NCBI GenBank assembly: GCA_021828285.1 | Contig: JAKASG010000005.1 | Coordinates: 1-63,916 of the forward strand | Length of the DNA stretch: 63,916 nucleotides | Direction: 5' to 3' | From: Acidobacteriota bacterium | Lineage (GTDB): Bacteria > Acidobacteriota > Terriglobia > UBA7540 | Shown: positions 24,601-32,456 of the stretch, one piece after another | Layout: each line of letters starts with the position of its first letter | Numbering within the stretch: the stretch's first letter is position 1 | Program-made: the position numbers and the translations under genes | The notes under the pieces: model-generated | The model's input: the letters and a program-made list of their open reading frames with translations, nothing else | What the model was told of the DNA's origin: nothing | Database searches by the model: none

Positions 24601-26184
24601 GAAATAATGGTAAATGGGGCGAGGACGGCTCGAGAGCGCCGCGAGCGGCGTGTCATCGCCCATCGAGCCGATGGGCTCCTTGCGCTCGCCGGCGAGAGGC
24701 TTGAGTAGTAACTCGAGATCTTCTTCCGTATAACCCGCGGCGTGGGCGACGGCGACGAAGCGCTCGCGGTCGCACGCGGCCAATCGTTCCGTCCACCCCG
24801 CGGCGCGTGCAAGCTGCGAATCCGCAGCCCGCCGGCGCGGAGCGAAGAGCATATTCCGCGTGATCCATTTGCGGTACTTTCGCCCGTGGGACACCTGCCG
24901 CTTCGATTGGTCGTTCTTGAAGATTTTGTGATGTTCGAGATCCACGAGCAGAATTTGCCCGGGCCCGAGACGGCCTTTTTCCGCCACGCGCTCCGGCTCG
25001 ATTTCGAGCACGCCGGCTTCCGATCCGAGCACGACCAGCCCGTCGTGCGTAATCGTATAGCGCGCCGGCCGAAGTCCGTTGCGGTCGAGCGCCGCCCCCA
25101 CGAGCGCCCCGTCGAGAAAGGCCATCGCCGCCGGCCCGTCCCACGGCTCCATGAGGCAGGAATGATAGTGATAAAACGCCTTCACGTCGGCGGGAATTTC
25201 GACCGAGCTTTCCCACGCTTCGGGGATCATCATCAGCAGCGCGTGATGGACCTCGCGGCCGGAGCGTGTCAGCAATTCAAGCGCGTTATCGAAGCTCGCT
25301 GAATCGCTCCCGCCCGCTTGGATGACGGGCTTGAGCCACTCGACGTCTTTGCCCCAGACCGGATGCTCGAGCACCGCTTCGCGCGCGCGCATCCAGTTGC
25401 GATTGCCGAGGAGCGTGTTGATTTCGCCGTTGTGCGCCACGAGACGGAACGGCTGCGCCAGGAACCAGCTCGGCGAAGTGTTTGTGCTGTAGCGCTGATG
25501 GTAGAGCGCCGCCGAAGTCTTGAATTCTGGGTCCTCAAGGTCCCGATAGTATCGGGCGAGCTGCGCGGGCGCGAGCAGCCCCTTATACACCACGTTGCGA
25601 GAGGAAAACGACGGGATATACCAATCCTCAAGACCCGCGTCCCGAAGCCGCCGCTCAATCTCCTTGCGGGCAAGATAAAGCTCCTGCTCGAATTCGCGCT
25701 CGCCGCCTTCGGGCTCTGCGAGGAGCAGGTGCCGTATGGCCGGCTGCGTCTCGCGGGCTTGCGGGCCCAAAGCCTCCGGCTCGACGGGCACCGGTCGCCA
25801 GCCGGCAACGAACAAGCCGCGCCGCTCCGCGACCTCCTGCGCGATGCCCATCGCCTGCGTGCGCGATGATTCATCCTGAGGGAGGAAGAACACTCCCGCG
25901 GCGATTTTCCATTGAGGATTGAATGCGGAATTCAGCCGCGCGGCTTCGCGGGCGAAAAAAGACGCGGGAAAATTAGCGGAAATTCCGGCGCCATCACCGC
26001 TTGCGCCGTCGGCGTCCACGCCGCCGCGGTGCGTGAGGCAGCCGAGACAGGCGAGCGCCTGCTCGACCACCCGGCGCGAAGCCGGCTGATCGAGCTGCGC
26101 GACGAAGCCGACCCCGCACGCGTCATGCTCTTCGCGTTTATAGAGTCCGCCCCGCCATTCACTTTCGCTTTCCTTCTGCGCCAT
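21607..26184 (-). CDS. gltB: Glutamate synthase large subunit
   Basis: GltB makes two glutamates from glutamine and 2-oxoglutarate. The 1525-residue protein has the Ntn-type glutaminase domain with its nucleophile cysteine at residue 23 (EEHDACGVGFVAQL), the central domain, the FMN-binding synthase domain (GEGGEDANVYIE, LISGHDGGTGASPLGSIKNT), the 3Fe-4S cluster motif C-x5-C-x4-C in CVMARQCHLNTC, and the C-terminal GXGXG beta-helix domain. The cysteine at 23 implies removal of a 22-residue propeptide. The small subunit gltD is not adjacent, so the electron-input partner must be encoded elsewhere or the enzyme may take electrons from ferredoxin. Confidence 0.97.
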   Translation of the reverse strand: MAQKESESEWRGGLYKREEHDACGVGFVAQLDQPASRRVVEQALACLGCLTHRGGVDADGASGDGAGISANFPASFFAREAARLNSAFNPQWKIAAGVFFLPQDESSRTQAMGIAQEVAERRGLFVAGWRPVPVEPEALGPQARETQPAIRHLLLAEPEGGEREFEQELYLARKEIERRLRDAGLEDWYIPSFSSRNVVYKGLLAPAQLARYYRDLEDPEFKTSAALYHQRYSTNTSPSWFLAQPFRLVAHNGEINTLLGNRNWMRAREAVLEHPVWGKDVEWLKPVIQAGGSDSASFDNALELLTRSGREVHHALLMMIPEAWESSVEIPADVKAFYHYHSCLMEPWDGPAAMAFLDGALVGAALDRNGLRPARYTITHDGLVVLGSEAGVLEIEPERVAEKGRLGPGQILLVDLEHHKIFKNDQSKRQVSHGRKYRKWITRNMLFAPRRRAADSQLARAAGWTERLAACDRERFVAVAHAAGYTEEDLELLLKPLAGERKEPIGSMGDDTPLAALSSRPRPIYHYFRQMFAQVTNPAIDPLREALVMSLNLYLGPRHSVLVETPEHARMIRVESPVLLDEELSDLRRIAEPKFKPATISTLFDAKEGTDGLLRALARIEDEGAAAVKAGSSILILSDRGVDSEHAAVPMLLAVAATVERLIAEGVGNKADLALETAEAWEAHQFACLIGYGGAAVNPYLALEFVADMARRGELGELSVAEALENYRAGIEAGLKKILSKMGISTLASYQGGKFFEIIGLDRPVVERFFPETKSLVGGRTLRDLAADALDRHSEAFRKPATKPPFAGFYRYRHGFERHAFTPEVIRTLQKSAKEHDAEAYRRFSKEIEERPPLTLRDLLRFRSAKPVPLDRVEPAESIWKRFSTQAMSLGALSPETQHTLARAMNRLGGKSNTGEGGEDANVYIELFEGESAEHKIKQVASGRFGVTPQYLARAQELEIKMAQGSKPGEGGQLPGHKVTPLIARVRRAVEGIALISPPPHHDIYSIEDLAQLIYDLREINPRARIGVKLVSQAGVGTVACGVAKANADVVLISGHDGGTGASPLGSIKNTASPWEMGLAEAHQALLANGLRNRVRLRADGGLKTGRDVVIAALLGADEFGFGTAALVALGCVMARQCHLNTCPAGIATQREDLRRKFSKDPDRLVRYFQFVAEQVRELLAQFGAERLDDIVGRTEWLEPLDFATPGREGKIDVFGLLYRPSAVGPVSDRRDRPTPEDCKDEGHAVPRARAVDPLAQRMAEDIQTSLREGAALVREYTIRNTNRTIGARVAGEVARSADFGDPTRDFAGAEFRFVGSAGQSFGAFLTDGLRLVLEGEANDYVGKGLGGGEIVLHPPSASRFSSEANVILGNAALYGATGGKLFAAGRAGERFAVRNSGAIAVIEGAGDHCCEYMTGGMVVVLGETGRNFGAGMTNGLAFVYDAAGRFPHRLNPELVRIERIIEPDDTRALHQLVLEHASKTSSRHAQRLLDHWSFSLLNFWKVEPRSKTKAETPLHQASAEPAKV

Positions 26185-26317
26185 GGTTTGTAAGGACGCG
26201 CACGCTTTGCGCGAAACTCTATTCTGACGGATGCGCTTGTCCGGGTTAAATCAATAGTTTTTATCATCGTCATAAACTCTGACGCCGCAAAGCCGGGCGA
26301 GGCATTCGGGGACGGAA

Positions 26318-27133
26318 TCATTTCCCCGCCTGGCTTCTGCGCTTAAAGAATCGAGCGAGCGGCGACGGTCCTTCGGCGCCGCGGTGGAAAACACCGCGCG
26401 GATCGTGCGTGAAGTGATAGACTTTCGCCACATCGAATTCAAAGCGCTTCAGCCAGGTAAATTGATGCGCGCAAGCGGCGGCGAGCGCGCCCGCAATCGG
26501 TCCCAGCCAGTATATCCACCAGCCGCGCCAGGCTACGGCGACGAGCGAGGGGCCGAAGCTGCGCGCCGGATTCGTGCTCGTCCCGGAAATCGGCGCCTCG
26601 AGCCACACCATGACGGCATAAAGAAATGGAAACATCAGCGGAGTAAACCGACGCAGCCGCGAATGGCCGATGAAGAAAAAGAGGCCTGTAACCATGATGA
26701 ACGTGGTCGCCAGCTCGCCGGCGAGCGCCGCGCCGTCGCCCGATGGTCCCGGAAACGTCGCGGCGAATTCGACGCTCCGCCCCATAGCTCCCCAAAGAAC
26801 CAGCGGCAATGCTCCTGTAGCGGCGCCCGCACATTGCGCGATCACATACCCGGCGGCGTCCCGTCCTCGCATCTTGCCTTTCACCCAAAAGGCCAGCGTC
26901 ACGGCGGGATTGATGTGCGCACCGCTTATTTTGCCGACGAGCGAGATCGCGATGAGCGCGCCGATGGTTCCAAAAAGAAAGCCGGTGACGAGGCGGCGCA
27001 GCGCCGCACCCGGCAGCCAGACGAGCATCGGACTGCCTTGTCCGAAATCAAAAATCACCACGGAAAGCCCCGCGGCAATCAGCAGCGCCGTTCCAGCGAA
27101 CTCGGAAAGGTAATGCGCCCACGGAATTCTCAT
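26318..27133 (-). CDS. MIP/aquaporin family channel
   Basis: A membrane channel of about 271 residues with six predicted helices and both signature loops, SGAHINPAVTLAFW and SGTSTNPARSFGPSLVA. Aquaporin-type channels pass water or small neutral solutes; the residues seen do not settle water versus glycerol. The ATG at 27133 has GAAGGGCCGA upstream and puts the first helix at the N terminus; earlier in-frame codons add a non-conserved tail. A charged C-terminal tail (FDVAKVYHFTHDPRGVFHRG) is unusual. It stands alone, 133 bases upstream of gltB. Confidence 0.88.
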   Translation of the reverse strand: MRIPWAHYLSEFAGTALLIAAGLSVVIFDFGQGSPMLVWLPGAALRRLVTGFLFGTIGALIAISLVGKISGAHINPAVTLAFWVKGKMRGRDAAGYVIAQCAGAATGALPLVLWGAMGRSVEFAATFPGPSGDGAALAGELATTFIMVTGLFFFIGHSRLRRFTPLMFPFLYAVMVWLEAPISGTSTNPARSFGPSLVAVAWRGWWIYWLGPIAGALAAACAHQFTWLKRFEFDVAKVYHFTHDPRGVFHRGAEGPSPLARFFKRRSQAGK

Positions 27134-27203
27134 TCGGCCCTTCGGAGCCGGCCGTTCTCCGGCCCCCTCAGCGCAATTATGATAAGATGAAAACGTGAGG
27201 CCG

Positions 27204-27589
27204 ATGCGGCAGATTTGGGCGCTGGCGCTGATAATGACCTTGGGCTTCATTCCAGGTCTTGTGAGTATCGCCGCAACGCTGACGGGCTCTTGCTGCGCTT
27301 GCGGCTGCTGTAGCGGCGGGGCGTGTTGCCGGATGAAAAGGGGAGATGCAAGGGGACCCGGCTATTGCCCGCGCCGCGCGAACCATCCTCGAAGCGCCGT
27401 GAGGTGCAGTTGCTCGATTTCGCAATCCTCCGTGATGATGCAGGCTCCTCTTACCCTTCGCTTTGACTTGCCCCGCGACGCGCAGGCTGCCGCTCTCCTT
27501 CGGGCGTTTTCCATCCGAACCTCGAAGTCACCGCAGGCGCCACGGGCTTTTCGTCTCCACTCGACCCTCCTCCAAGGACGTTCGCTTAA
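27204..27589 (+). pseudogene. Frameshifted small cysteine-rich secreted protein
   Basis: From ATG 27204 (or an in-frame GTG at 27195) the frame gives a signal peptide (MRQIWALALIMTLGFIPGLV), then a cysteine cluster (GSCCACGCCSGGACC) and a second one (CSCSIS). The frame does not stop until it has run 452 bases into the next gene, which is implausible. In a different frame, a Pro-rich ending (GFSSPLDPPPRTFA, then TAA at 27587-27589) looks like the natural C terminus of this kind of protein. The frame change falls at about 27465-27510. A one-base indel, either real or an assembly error, would explain it. Metal binding is plausible; function unknown. Confidence 0.45.
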
Positions 27590-27720
27590 TCAATCCGGCT
27601 TGCAGTGGCTTTGCCCGTCACGGCGGGCCGGCTTCTTCCGCCAACAATTCATTCGATTCTTGAGCTGCGCCGATTTCATGGGACGGCGCAGGCGGGAAAT
27701 TTTGTCCTTGGAGGCTCGGC

Positions 27721-29937
27721 ATGCGCATAGGCTCGGAGTATGCAACTCTGTCCATGGCGGCGCTCCTGCTTTCGGCAGGCATCGCCCTCGCTGCGGAAAA
27801 TTTTGGAAATGTTCGGGGAATCGTTCACGATCCCCAGCACCGGCCCATTGCGAACGCTCAAGTTACTTTGCGCGCCGCGGCATCTTCGTGGTCGCGAACC
27901 GCAAACTCGAATTCAAACGGCGAGTTCCTATTCCGCGAGGTCGCTCCGGGACAATACACCCTTTCCGTGGCGGCCCATGGATTCCGGCAGTTTTCGGAAT
28001 CCATCGCAGTCGGCGCGCGCGGCACGCCGATCCTTCATTGTCCGCTGCAAATCAAAGGCATCATGCAAACAGTCCGGGTTTCCGGCCGTCCTTCCGCGCT
28101 CGCGGCGGAGACTTCGACCACCCAAACCGTCGTGACCGGCCGGCTGATCACTCGCACGCCCGGCGCCGATAGGACAAACAGCCTGGCGATGATCACCGAT
28201 TACGTTCCCGGCGCCACCGTCGTTCACGACATGCTCCACGTCCGCGGCGGCCATCAGGAAAACTGGTTTTTCGACGGCATTCCGGTGCTCAATACGAATA
28301 TCGCGAGCAACGTCGGGTCGGTCATCAACCCGAACGACATTGAAGCGCTTCAAGTGCAGACCGGCGGCTATTCTCCCGAATATGGGGACCGCAGCTACGG
28401 ATTCTTCAACGTCATCACGCCCTCCGGATTCGGTGAAAATAACCAAGGAGAATTTGACTCGAGCTTCGGAAACTACGGCCAGACAGACGATTTTCTGAGC
28501 TTCGGCAGCCACAGCGACCGCTTCGCCTACTTCGCGAGTCTCGACGGCAATCGCTCGGATTTGGGCCTCGCGACGCCCACCTCGCAGGTTCTCCACGATA
28601 CGGAGAGCGGTCTCGGCGGATTCGCTTCACTGCTTTACAACCAGTCCCCGAAAAGCCAATTCCGGTTCGTCGCATCGGTTCGCGGCGACCATTATCAGAT
28701 ACCCAACACGCCCGCGCAGCAGGCGAGCGGAATTCGCGACCTCGATCTTGAGCGTGACGATATGCTCGGATTCACCTGGAGCCACGCCTGGGCTGGCGGC
28801 GCGGCGTTCACCGTTTCGCCTTTCTTCCATTTCAACCGCGCTGATTACCTCGGCGGATCTGCCGACACGCCTTTCATCCTGAACGACAATCGCCGGTCAA
28901 GCTACGTTGGCGCCCTGGCCGATCTCACCGTGCCTCACAGGAAAAACCGTTTCCAGGCGGGCATCGAGGTTTGGGGCCAGCACGATAATACGCTTTTCGA
29001 TTTGCGCGCCAATCCCGGAACACAGGCCATCAATCAAAGCTTTCATCCCTGGGGAAATTCAGATTCGCTTTATGTCGCGGATGCTTACCGCGCCGGCGCC
29101 CTCTTGACCTTGAACGCCGGTGTGCGCTTGACGCATTACGGCGGACTTCTTAGCGAAAACGCCGCCGACCCGCGCGCGGGCGCGAGTTTCAGGATTCCCC
29201 GTCTTGACTGGATATTGCGCAGTTACGTTGCGGATTATTACCAGCCGCCGCCGCTCGATACGGTCTCGGGTCCGTTATTGTCCTTCGCCGTCCATCAGGG
29301 ATTCGGCTTCATTCCGCTCCCCGGGGAGCGCGACAAACAGTGGGACGCCGGGCTTTCCATCCCCTTCGAGCGGTGGTATTTGAATTTCGATCATTTCCGC
29401 ACGAGCGCGGCCAATTTCCTTGATCACGATGAAATCGGCGCCTCGGACATCTTTCTGCCGCTCACCGACCTTGCCGCGCTCATCAGCGGCAATGAAGCGA
29501 GCTTGCGGTCGCCGAAAATTTTCGGCCGGTTCGGCGTCAGCGTCGCTTACTCGAATCAAGTGGCCAAAGGGCTCGGTCCAATCACCGGCGGCCTGATCGA
29601 ATTTTCTCCCACGAGTTACTTTTACCTCGACCACGATCAGCGCAATACGGTGAACGCTGTCGTCACGTCGTCGCTGCCGAAGCGGATTTGGGCGAGCGCG
29701 TCGGTTCACTACGGCTCGGGATTCCTTAGGGGCAACGGGCCTGCGCACTTGCCGCCCCATACGACCTTCGATCTTTCGCTCGCAAAATCCATTGGTGATA
29801 CGTGGAGGCTTTCCGCCGATGCGACAAACGTTACGAATGCTCGGTATCTGCTCGATACGAGCAACACATTCGGCGGCACGCATTACGTGAATCCGCGCGA
29901 GATTTACGGCGAAGTGCGCTACCGATTTCATTTCTAA
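27721..29937 (+). CDS. TonB-dependent outer-membrane receptor with CarboxypepD-reg domain
   Basis: The 738-residue protein has a signal peptide (ATLSMAALLLSAGIALAA), a carboxypeptidase-regulatory-like beta-sandwich (GNVRGIVHDPQHRPIANAQV), and a plug domain (VRGGHQENWFFDGIPVL, with INPNDIEALQVQTGGYSPEY). A barrel follows, ending in an aromatic residue (EVRYRFHF), as outer-membrane barrels do. GGAGG lies 5 bases before the ATG. This Oar-like design is abundant in Acidobacteria. The substrate cannot be read from sequence; the cysteine-rich gene just upstream hints at a metal link, which is speculation. Confidence 0.9.
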   Translation: MRIGSEYATLSMAALLLSAGIALAAENFGNVRGIVHDPQHRPIANAQVTLRAAASSWSRTANSNSNGEFLFREVAPGQYTLSVAAHGFRQFSESIAVGARGTPILHCPLQIKGIMQTVRVSGRPSALAAETSTTQTVVTGRLITRTPGADRTNSLAMITDYVPGATVVHDMLHVRGGHQENWFFDGIPVLNTNIASNVGSVINPNDIEALQVQTGGYSPEYGDRSYGFFNVITPSGFGENNQGEFDSSFGNYGQTDDFLSFGSHSDRFAYFASLDGNRSDLGLATPTSQVLHDTESGLGGFASLLYNQSPKSQFRFVASVRGDHYQIPNTPAQQASGIRDLDLERDDMLGFTWSHAWAGGAAFTVSPFFHFNRADYLGGSADTPFILNDNRRSSYVGALADLTVPHRKNRFQAGIEVWGQHDNTLFDLRANPGTQAINQSFHPWGNSDSLYVADAYRAGALLTLNAGVRLTHYGGLLSENAADPRAGASFRIPRLDWILRSYVADYYQPPPLDTVSGPLLSFAVHQGFGFIPLPGERDKQWDAGLSIPFERWYLNFDHFRTSAANFLDHDEIGASDIFLPLTDLAALISGNEASLRSPKIFGRFGVSVAYSNQVAKGLGPITGGLIEFSPTSYFYLDHDQRNTVNAVVTSSLPKRIWASASVHYGSGFLRGNGPAHLPPHTTFDLSLAKSIGDTWRLSADATNVTNARYLLDTSNTFGGTHYVNPREIYGEVRYRFHF

Positions 29938-29990
29938 TGTGGGGAGCGCCAAGGACGGCGTCCGTAAATCCCATCCTCAGGGGCGCCGAT

Positions 29991-30008
29991 GCCGAGCTGA
30001 AGCTCGGC
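29991..30008. repeat. Perfect hairpin GCCGAGCT-GA-AGCTCGGC
   Basis: An 8-bp perfect inverted repeat with a 2-base spacer lies 54 bases after the TonB receptor gene. No T run follows, so it is not a standard terminator; it may act as a 3' mRNA-stabilising hairpin or be a dispersed intergenic repeat. I recall similar GCCGAGCTGAAGCTCGGC strings from acidobacterial intergenic DNA but cannot verify this. Confidence 0.5.
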
Positions 30009-30029
30009 GCAACGATGCAGCGAGCGGGC

Positions 30030-30035
30030 TATAAT
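30030..30035 (+). promoter_or_regulatory. Candidate -10 box for a leaderless mRNA (TATAAT)
   Basis: A perfect TATAAT ends 7 bases before the ATG of the MmcQ/YjbR gene, so transcription would begin at or within a base or two of the start codon. No ribosome binding site is present upstream, consistent with a leaderless transcript. The -35 region is weak. Confidence 0.4.
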
Positions 30036-30042
30036 TGCGCGG

Positions 30043-30405
30043 ATGGATGCTGAAACCGTCAGGCGAATTTGTTTGTCGTTCCCTCACACCACGGAGAAAA
30101 TTCAATGGGGCGACAATCTGGTCTTCAAAGTGGGCGGCAAGATTTATGCCATTCTTGCGCTCGAGCCCGGCGATGCTTGGCTGACGCTCAAATCCACCGA
30201 GGAAGATTCCGCCGCGCTCGTTGAGCGGCCGGGCATCGTTCCCGCTCCTTATCTGGCGCGTGCGCATTGGATTGCCGTCGAATCGCCCGCAGCTTTAATG
30301 CCGGACGAGGTCAAGCGGCTGCTTCGGCGCTCTTACGATCGGGTGGTCGAAAAGCTGCCTCAAAAGCGCCGCGCACATTGGGGTGCGAAAACTTCGCGGC
30401 GGTAG
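30043..30405 (+). CDS. MmcQ/YjbR family protein
   Basis: A 120-residue single-domain protein with the family pattern: N-terminal helix ending ICLSFPHTTEKIQWGDNLVF, then KVGGKIYAILAL and a C-terminal region with RAHWIAVESPAALMPDEVKR. The fold is that of a double-stranded-DNA-binding-like protein, but the biological role of the family is poorly known. Its end lies 38 bases from the end of the converging yvcK-like gene. Confidence 0.88.
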   Translation: MDAETVRRICLSFPHTTEKIQWGDNLVFKVGGKIYAILALEPGDAWLTLKSTEEDSAALVERPGIVPAPYLARAHWIAVESPAALMPDEVKRLLRRSYDRVVEKLPQKRRAHWGAKTSRR

Positions 30406-30443
30406 AAAGTTTGCGCGGGCTTGAGTTTTCGGAACGGCCGGCC

Positions 30444-31481
30444 TCAACCAGCGGACCGCCGGGTGGGGGCTCGCACGGCGAGGGTGAGAACAAGGCGAGC
30501 GAGGGCTGCCGAATCATGCCGCGCGACGCGGTCTTCAACGAGCAACGGGGCAGTCGCAGGGGCAGGTCCGAGCTTCCGCACGGCCTCCAAATCATTGGCC
30601 ACGGGTTCCGCATGCTCGGTGGCGTAGCGGCGGCGCAGCGCGCGAGAGAGCGGCTTTGTGTTGAGGATGACGTAATCGAAAAGGTTCCCGCCGGCGTGCT
30701 CGGTCAGCGCACGAACGTGCGCGGAGGCAGTATAGGAGCGAGTCTCGCCGGGCTGGGTCATCAGGTTTCCAATGTAAATTTTGACCGCCTTGGCGCGCCG
30801 AATCTCTCGCGCAATCCCGCGAACCAGCAGGTTTGGAATCAGCGAAGTGTAAAGCGAGCCGGGACCGAGGGTGATCAAATCGGCTTCGGCGATTCGAGCA
30901 AGCGTTTCCGGCAGCGGGCGGCAATTGGCCGGAACGATGGCGAGCCGCGCAATCGGCGACCGCGTCTTATTGATGGGAGATTCTCCGGCCACATGGCGGC
31001 CGGTCGCGAGGCGTGCACGGAGGCGGACGTCGGAAAGCGTCGAAGGAAAAATTTCGCCCCGCACCGCCAGAATTTCGCTTGTCACTCTCACCGCTTTCGT
31101 GAAGTCGCCGGTCAGATGGGTGAGCGCGGTGAGCAGCAGGTTTCCGAAATTGTGTCCCCGCAGACCATATCCGGCGGCAAAGCGATAGTTCAGCAGGCGC
31201 GTAATGAGCTTCTCGTCTTCGGCGAGCGCTACGAGGCAGTTGCGAATGTCGCCGGGAGGCAAGATGCGGAAGTCGCGACGCAGGCGGCCTGAACTGCCGC
31301 CTTCATCCGTGACCGTAACAATGGCGGTCAGTTGCGAAATCAGCGGCTGCCCGGCCGAAGGTGAATCGGCGACGTGCCGCTTCAGCCCGCGCAAGAGCGC
31401 CGCGAGTCCTGTGCCGCCGCCGATCGCCACAACTCTCAGCTTACGGCTCGGGCTCGGCTCGCTCCCACTTTGCGGCGTCAT
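30444..31481 (-). CDS. YvcK/CofD-like gluconeogenesis factor
   Basis: The 345-residue protein starts with a Rossmann motif (RKLRVVAIGGGTGLAALLRG) and has VTVTDEGGSSGRLRRDF, LPPGDIRNCLVAL, YGLRGHNFGNLLLTAL and the LGPGSLYTSLIPNLLV motif of the YvcK branch. YvcK binds UDP-sugars and in Bacillus is needed for growth on gluconeogenic carbon sources and for normal cell-wall synthesis. It lacks the CofD lactyl-phospho context and stands with a TPR gene. The usual partners rapZ and whiA are not nearby. Confidence 0.9.
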   Translation of the reverse strand: MTPQSGSEPSPSRKLRVVAIGGGTGLAALLRGLKRHVADSPSAGQPLISQLTAIVTVTDEGGSSGRLRRDFRILPPGDIRNCLVALAEDEKLITRLLNYRFAAGYGLRGHNFGNLLLTALTHLTGDFTKAVRVTSEILAVRGEIFPSTLSDVRLRARLATGRHVAGESPINKTRSPIARLAIVPANCRPLPETLARIAEADLITLGPGSLYTSLIPNLLVRGIAREIRRAKAVKIYIGNLMTQPGETRSYTASAHVRALTEHAGGNLFDYVILNTKPLSRALRRRYATEHAEPVANDLEAVRKLGPAPATAPLLVEDRVARHDSAALARLVLTLAVRAPTRRSAG

Positions 31482-31514
31482 GTTCAGGGAAACCCGGTTG
31501 GGATCCTGCCGATG

Positions 31515-32174
31515 TTACAGCTTGAGCGAAGGCGCAAGACTGAAGAACCTTGGATCGTCAACCAGCGATTGAAAATCCTCATCATGGCGCGCCTGCCCCC
31601 AGTTGCCGGGCCGCAGGTGGATGGCCGTTTTCAAGCTATCGAGTGCAGCGTCGGAGTTGCCTGCGACGGCGAAGGCCGCCGCCAGGCCGTAATGAATGTG
31701 CTCTTTGCTTGGATCGATTTTCGCCGCTTTGCTCAAGCGTTCGATTGCGCCGTCAAGATTTCGCGTGTTCAGAGCCGCTACCCCCGTGACGTATAAGTCC
31801 TCTGCGCTCTTGGGAGTGGCGGTCTTCGCATTGATCTTTTGCCGGCACCAGCGCAGATGCATCAGAGCCCGGTCGGCAATGTCGCGCGCGGGATTCGTCC
31901 CCAACTTCTCAAACATTTCCGCGGAGGCTTCGTAATTGCCTTTTTGGAATTGCCGGGCCGCGGCAGTAAATTCTTTGAGCGCTGCAACATACTGGGCGTT
32001 CAGAACGGGCGTTTCCCGCCGGGAAGAAGCCCGGCTCTTGCCAATGTGATTCCGCTTCGAACCTGCTCGCCGCGCGCCGCCTGCGCTTCGCCCTTTTCGA
32101 TGGGCTACGCCCTTCGATCTGGTCGCTAACCGGCCACGCTGCACCCTCGACCGTCTGGAACCTAGATTGCTCAT
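31515..32174 (-). CDS. TPR-repeat protein with basic N terminus
   Basis: About 219 residues. The first 55 or so are strongly basic (SRRSRVQRGRLATRSKGVAH and onward) and probably disordered. The rest contains tetratricopeptide-like helical pairs (KEFTAAARQFQKGNYEASAE, LNTRNLDGAIERLSKAAKID, YGLAAAFAVAGNSDAALDSL). It ends with a FQSLVDDPRFFSL motif seen at the end of many TPR proteins. I start at the ATG at 32174, since an earlier in-frame start would lie inside an inverted repeat. It lies 33 bases upstream of the yvcK-like gene and is probably co-transcribed with it. Confidence 0.7.
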   Translation of the reverse strand: MSNLGSRRSRVQRGRLATRSKGVAHRKGRSAGGARRAGSKRNHIGKSRASSRRETPVLNAQYVAALKEFTAAARQFQKGNYEASAEMFEKLGTNPARDIADRALMHLRWCRQKINAKTATPKSAEDLYVTGVAALNTRNLDGAIERLSKAAKIDPSKEHIHYGLAAAFAVAGNSDAALDSLKTAIHLRPGNWGQARHDEDFQSLVDDPRFFSLAPSLKL

Positions 32175-32189
32175 AATGCCTGGCCTCTC

Positions 32190-32252
32190 GATATCTGTCT
32201 GTTTTTCAATAACATACCGACAGGATATCAAGTTCTCGACGAGCTATCCTGT
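32190..32252. promoter_or_regulatory. Cluster of related inverted repeats (TATCCTGT / ACAGGATA)
   Basis: The 282-base gap between the divergent TPR gene and exported-protein gene is AT-richer than its neighbours. It contains ACAGGATA (32220-32227) and its exact complement TATCCTGT (32245-32252), 17 bases apart. A third, imperfect copy, GATATCTGTC, begins at 32190. This looks like an operator array or a bent promoter. No matching regulator gene is adjacent, and nothing else is recognised up to the next gene. Confidence 0.35.
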
Positions 32253-32456
32253 AACCTTTTATACCAGATTTGCCATGACCAAGTCAAACACCAGATATGC
32301 CGCGCTGCAACTAAACGTCTCAATCAAAAATTGACGCAACCATGCCCTGCAACCGCTCATCTGAAGGAGAAAATGGCGCGACAAGGTTCGGCGAAAGTGA
32401 TTTAATGGAAAAGGGAGGCGCAGAGCGGTCACTTTGCGCCCGAAAAGTGGCAGGCA

